Shown here piece by piece: positions 60,391 through 64,000 of a stretch of DNA of 64,000 nucleotides. Source of the DNA: Campylorhamphus procurvoides. Its lineage: Eukaryota > Chordata > Aves > Passeriformes > Dendrocolaptidae. The stretch lies in contig WBMV01000261.1 in assembly GCA_013396655.1 (NCBI GenBank), positions 56,768-120,767 on the forward strand. Reading direction: 5' to 3'. Under the pieces are notes generated by a model. It had not been told where the DNA came from. It saw only the letters and a program-made list of their open reading frames with translations, and ran no database searches. Made by a program: the position numbers and the translations under genes. Position 1 is the stretch's first letter. Each line of letters starts with the position of its first letter.

Positions 60391-62660
60391 CATTTTTGTT
60401 TCTGTGTTTTTGTTCCGGTTTCCAGACTGGCTTTTGTCCATGTTTTGTGAATTCCTCTCCCGTCCTGGGTCCCACCAGGATCACAGCCTTGGCTGTGTTG
60501 GATGTCCCACACAGAAAGTACAGCAGGCAACTTGGAGTTACTCTTATGTGTTCTTTTGGTTGTTTAAAATTGTATTTCTGCTGGAAATATTTCCTCTGTA
60601 CAATTATTTTGATGTGTACAAATTTCATACTGACTCTGACTTCGGTTTCACTCATTGTCTGGGGACAAAGTCCCTGTTTTGGCTGATGGTCCCTGATCAG
60701 CTGAAAGGGGGTTATTTTTTGTTTCATTCTGGGTTTCTTTCTTGTATTTTTTTTAAATACCTTTTGGTTTGCTAAAGTTTCAAAGAGCAGGAGGTGCAGA
60801 GAGCTGTGGGTGCTCCATCCTCCTGTCTGTGTGCAAGTCCCAAGCCCCAGCCTGGGGGTGCTGCTGCTGGAATTCATTCCCAGGGAGCTGGAGGATTTGC
60901 TCCTGCTTCACTTCTGAGTAAGTGAGAAGAGAAATGTTCCTTCAGAGTGGAGAGAACTCAGGGCACGCCTTGGCCTGGTGGTTGAAATGGGAAATCAAAG
61001 TGTGACAGTCCCTGGACCCGCTGTAGAGTTTTATTGGAAACCAGGGGGGGAGAAATTGCTCTAAGTAGGTTTTCCTAAAACTGTGTTCCTGCTGCAGCTG
61101 TTGAATTACACAGAGATCCCAGTTTCGAAATGCAGCCCAAACAAGACTGGATGAAAACATCTGGATAATGTGAAAACATCTGCCTACTCACAAGCTACTA
61201 GGACAAATGTAGTAACTTTAGCTGGTTGGCTTCAGCCTTCTCTGCACTTCCTTTTTCAGGAGGAGCAGAAGCATGGTGTTTGCAGGTTGGTTATCTTTAC
61301 TAAATGTAAAAAAATATTTTAGTAATAAAGTAATTTTAATGAACATGCTGATTGCTAGATGTCTCTTCTATAAACCCAGAAAATTAACCTTAATTTCCTT
61401 AGAGGCAGGGACAGCGTGGAAGGTCGTTTGGTGTGAATCCTCATTTCTTAAATTAAAAACGTGAAACCTCGTCTCAAAAATGTGAAACTTCATGCCATAA
61501 AATGCCCAGTGTGTTCTCTGTGGCAGAGCCAGGGGGTGCTCAACCTTCCAGCACTTTTCCACATCACTTCTTGACCCTGTGTCTCCCAGTTTGGATCTCC
61601 CAGCAGTTTAACTGGCCTGGCTGGTGAAGGCAAGTCCAGCCTCTTGAGTGGCATTTTTAACCCTGTCATAAAATCTTCCTGGAGCACATCAGGACCTGCT
61701 CCTGGTGTCTGATGTGGTGGGGAGACGTGTCTGCTCCATGACCTGCGAAACCTGGAGGGGTTTGGGGTCGGTGGTGGCTTCCCTGGAGAGGCAGGAATGT
61801 CAGGCTGAGCCTGGGGGGCTCCCTGGGATGGGAAATGAGGAGGAAAAGGGGTGTAAGGGATGGATGGGTGGCTGGAGGAAGAGGTGGAAGCGAGATGGGA
61901 ACTCTTCCCGAGCCTCCTGGCTTTGCCACTAGATGGTGGTGTCGGAGAAGCTCCAGGGGCTGGTGAAGGTTCCCAATGTCCTTACACTGAAATTCAGGTT
62001 CTTTGCAGGGTGAAACCCTCACTCCCATCACTCTCCCTGCCCCGCTGCGTTCCTTCTGCCTCCCGCAATGCTTTAAGTTTTCTCATGGATAAAAAACCCC
62101 CTCATCTAATGGGTTTGAGCACAATAGCCCCAATTCTGCCCCTGGACACACTTGAGCCGCCGCGGAGTTTCGTGTCAAACACAAATGTCCCGAAGCACTG
62201 GGTGGTTAATGTTTCACTGGGTTAAGAATGACTTCACTGAAGAATGTCCTCAAGAAAGGGGAAAAGCAAAACCTCCCAGGAGGAGTCACACGCTGCTGCC
62301 TCTGACCACCAGCCAGCCAAAGAGCAATTTTGCTGTGAGCAAAGGGGCACTTTGAGAATTTCCCCCAAATTGCACAGCCTCAGAGCCCTCGAGGTCCTCT
62401 TTGTGCACAAATTCCACCCAAGTGCTTCCCTGCCCTCTGTGCAAATAGGCTGCTCTCAAACTTCTCAGCCTCTATTGGTCTATTTTGGGTGGTTATCTAT
62501 TTTAGAGCATCTTTTCTCATCCAGCGTGGGTTGGATCAGATGGTCACAGCCCAGCCCCACGTGTCCTGTGCCTCACTGGGGGGATGTCATTGCACCTTTG
62601 GGTTCTAACCCAAATGCACAAACAAAAGCAGGAGGAAATGTGTCTTCAAAGAGTGTGGCT
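60391..62660. other. RAP1A downstream region, no gene seen
   Basis: Possible further 3'UTR at its start, then unique sequence. Frames on both strands are short and lack features. In mammals INKA2 follows RAP1A on the opposite strand, but I recognise none of its coding sequence here. Confidence 0.45.
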
Positions 62661-62730
62661 TCATAGAATCATGGAATATTTTGTGCTGGAAAGGGCCTTA
62701 AAGCAGGACACCTTCCCAGGCTGTTCAAAT
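62661..62730 (-). mobile_element. CR1 LINE 3' end, antisense, about 70 bp
   Basis: It starts TCATAGAATCATGGAATATT, then GCTGGAAAGGGCCTTAAAGC, the reverse complement of a CR1 terminus. Confidence 0.85.
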
Positions 62731-63940
62731 CCAGTGGGCTGTTATGGGAGGTCTCACATCCAGCAAGAAACTTAATTCATGTTAAATTCAGCATGAACCT
62801 TTGCAAAAAGCACCAAAACTAATGGAAGTTTTATTTTTTTTTTACCAGGACTGGGCACTGAGGAGCTGGAATTGGATTTTCCAGAGGCCCAGGTGCCATG
62901 GGGTGAATTGCTGGCATGTGCTTGGCTGTCCTGGCTGGGGCTAAAAGTCCTCACCATCCTCCTGGCCGGAGCTGGGACCTGGCACTGCTTCCCCTGCAGC
63001 AGCTGGTCAGTGCTCTGGCAAAGAAAACCCCCAAATTCAGAGCCAAACCCCGTGCAGGTGGAGGGAGAGGAGCAGCAGCCTCGGGAAGCTGGCACAGCAA
63101 AAAGAGAACGTGCCCCAGGCTGAGCTCGGTGCCTCTGGGGTTTCCTGCATTTTTAACCTGGATTGTTTCCAGCCAAGGTACTGGGGGGTGTTTTGTGCTG
63201 GTTCCACCCAGCACTCACCTGGAAAACCAGTTTCCCTTCCTGCCTGTGCCTCTGAAGGGCTCCTGCTCCTGGGATGTGCAGGAATGTCCTGCCTGTGGTG
63301 GGAGCTGGGAGGGGGCACTTCTGGCCCCTGGAGTGGGGGGCTCTGAGCTCAGTAGCCCCAAGGCAGGGCTGAGCAGCCCCAGTGCAGGCTCACAGAGCTG
63401 CTCCTGCCTGAGGACGGGCTCTTTAGCTCAGTTACTTGCTAATCCCAGGGTTGGGAAACAGTTCTAGTATTATCCTGGGGCTGAAACGAGCCTTTTCTCC
63501 CTTGGAAGCTGCACACAAGTCAACCCCACTCGTTCCTCATGTCAGAGGCCAGGGCAGTGAGTGACACCCCGTTATCCCCACTGTCCTGGCTCCTCTGTCC
63601 CTCATCTCCAGAGAGATGCATTTCAGAGCGAGCAGCATCAGAGGAAGATGAACTGTCAGAGATTTTGGACAAGCCCGTGGTGGAGCTGGAAGTGCAGGAG
63701 TTGGAGATGCCCATCCTGCTCTGGACATGACCCCGATTGCCCCATGGACTTTGGGGACACAGGGACAGCTCAGAGAAACTCGTTCCCCCCCAGCCCTGGC
63801 CCCAGCAGACGCCCGAGTTCAAACATCCCTGGCATTTTCCTTGGGTGGCACCGACGTTCCAGGCCACAAGCCAAACCAAAGGCCAGCCCCCCCTTCCTGG
63901 CCTGTCTGGGGGTGCACAAGGAGCCCCTTGTGCTGCCCAG
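62731..63940. other. GC-rich region with unassigned open frames
   Basis: At 63539-63730 (+) one frame reads SEEDELSEILDKP and ends LLWT before a stop; on the minus strand at 63520-63720 a Ser-rich frame contains SDSSSSSDAARSEM. Both are open in the same DNA and neither matches a protein I know. This could be an exon edge or UTR of the next gene, or chance. Confidence 0.3.
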
Positions 63941-63947
63941 GGCAGGA

Positions 63948-64000
63948 TGCTGGGGGGGATGCTGGGGGGGGATACTGGGAGGGGATGCTGGGAGGGGATG
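63948..64000. repeat. G-rich minisatellite running off the window end
   Basis: Repeated units of about 14 bp (GGATGCTGGGAGGG and variants) reach the last base. Runs of four to eight Gs give it G-quadruplex potential. Its total length cannot be seen. Confidence 0.85.

Noticed and set aside
60362..60877. Minus-strand frame of 171 codons downstream of RAP1A
   Set aside because: It overlaps the RAP1A 3'UTR tail, lacks known motifs, and its composition follows AT-rich UTR sequence.

Overview
This is vertebrate nuclear DNA, almost certainly from a bird. Genes are split by GT-AG introns. The dispersed repeats are mostly CR1 LINE fragments, several ending in the ATTCTATG-type 3' tail typical of avian CR1. 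The gene order C1orf162-like (+), ADORA3 (-), RAP1A (+) matches, from memory, human 1p13 and an avian microchromosome. There are no bacterial features, CRISPR arrays, rRNA or recognisable tRNA genes.

Layout. At 696-2809 lies a small five-exon gene for a single-pass membrane protein with a threonine-rich N-terminal segment, one TM helix and a cytoplasmic ITIM-like tail. It is best read as the C1orf162 orthologue and has a well-spaced TATA box and initiator. At 5429-7256 (-) lies the two-exon adenosine A3 receptor gene, whose exons join into a 314-residue GPCR. From 7257 to about 24060 I see no gene, only CR1 pieces, an AT-rich block with an (ATTCT)n array, and one AT-rich stretch that may be a conserved non-coding element. 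A GC-rich, TATA-less region at about 24715-25170, flanked by a 157-bp polypurine tract and a G-rich minisatellite, is the probable RAP1A promoter. RAP1A then fills the window to about 60390: a probable 5'UTR exon (41630-41698), six coding exons (44998-58304) giving exactly 184 residues, and a spliced 3'UTR whose last exon starts at 59651. From 60.4 kb to the end I can assign no gene with confidence.

The genes do not form a pathway. ADORA3 is a Gi-coupled adenosine receptor, RAP1A a Ras-family GTPase for adhesion and cAMP signalling, and the C1orf162-like protein an uncharacterised candidate immune-type membrane protein.

I did not find a new biological system. The best second-look items are a predicted upstream ORF that runs through the RAP1A start codon, two competing splice solutions and an ITIM-like motif in the C1orf162-like gene, a changed second extracellular loop in ADORA3, and a probable assembly duplication around single Ns at 53308 and 53699.
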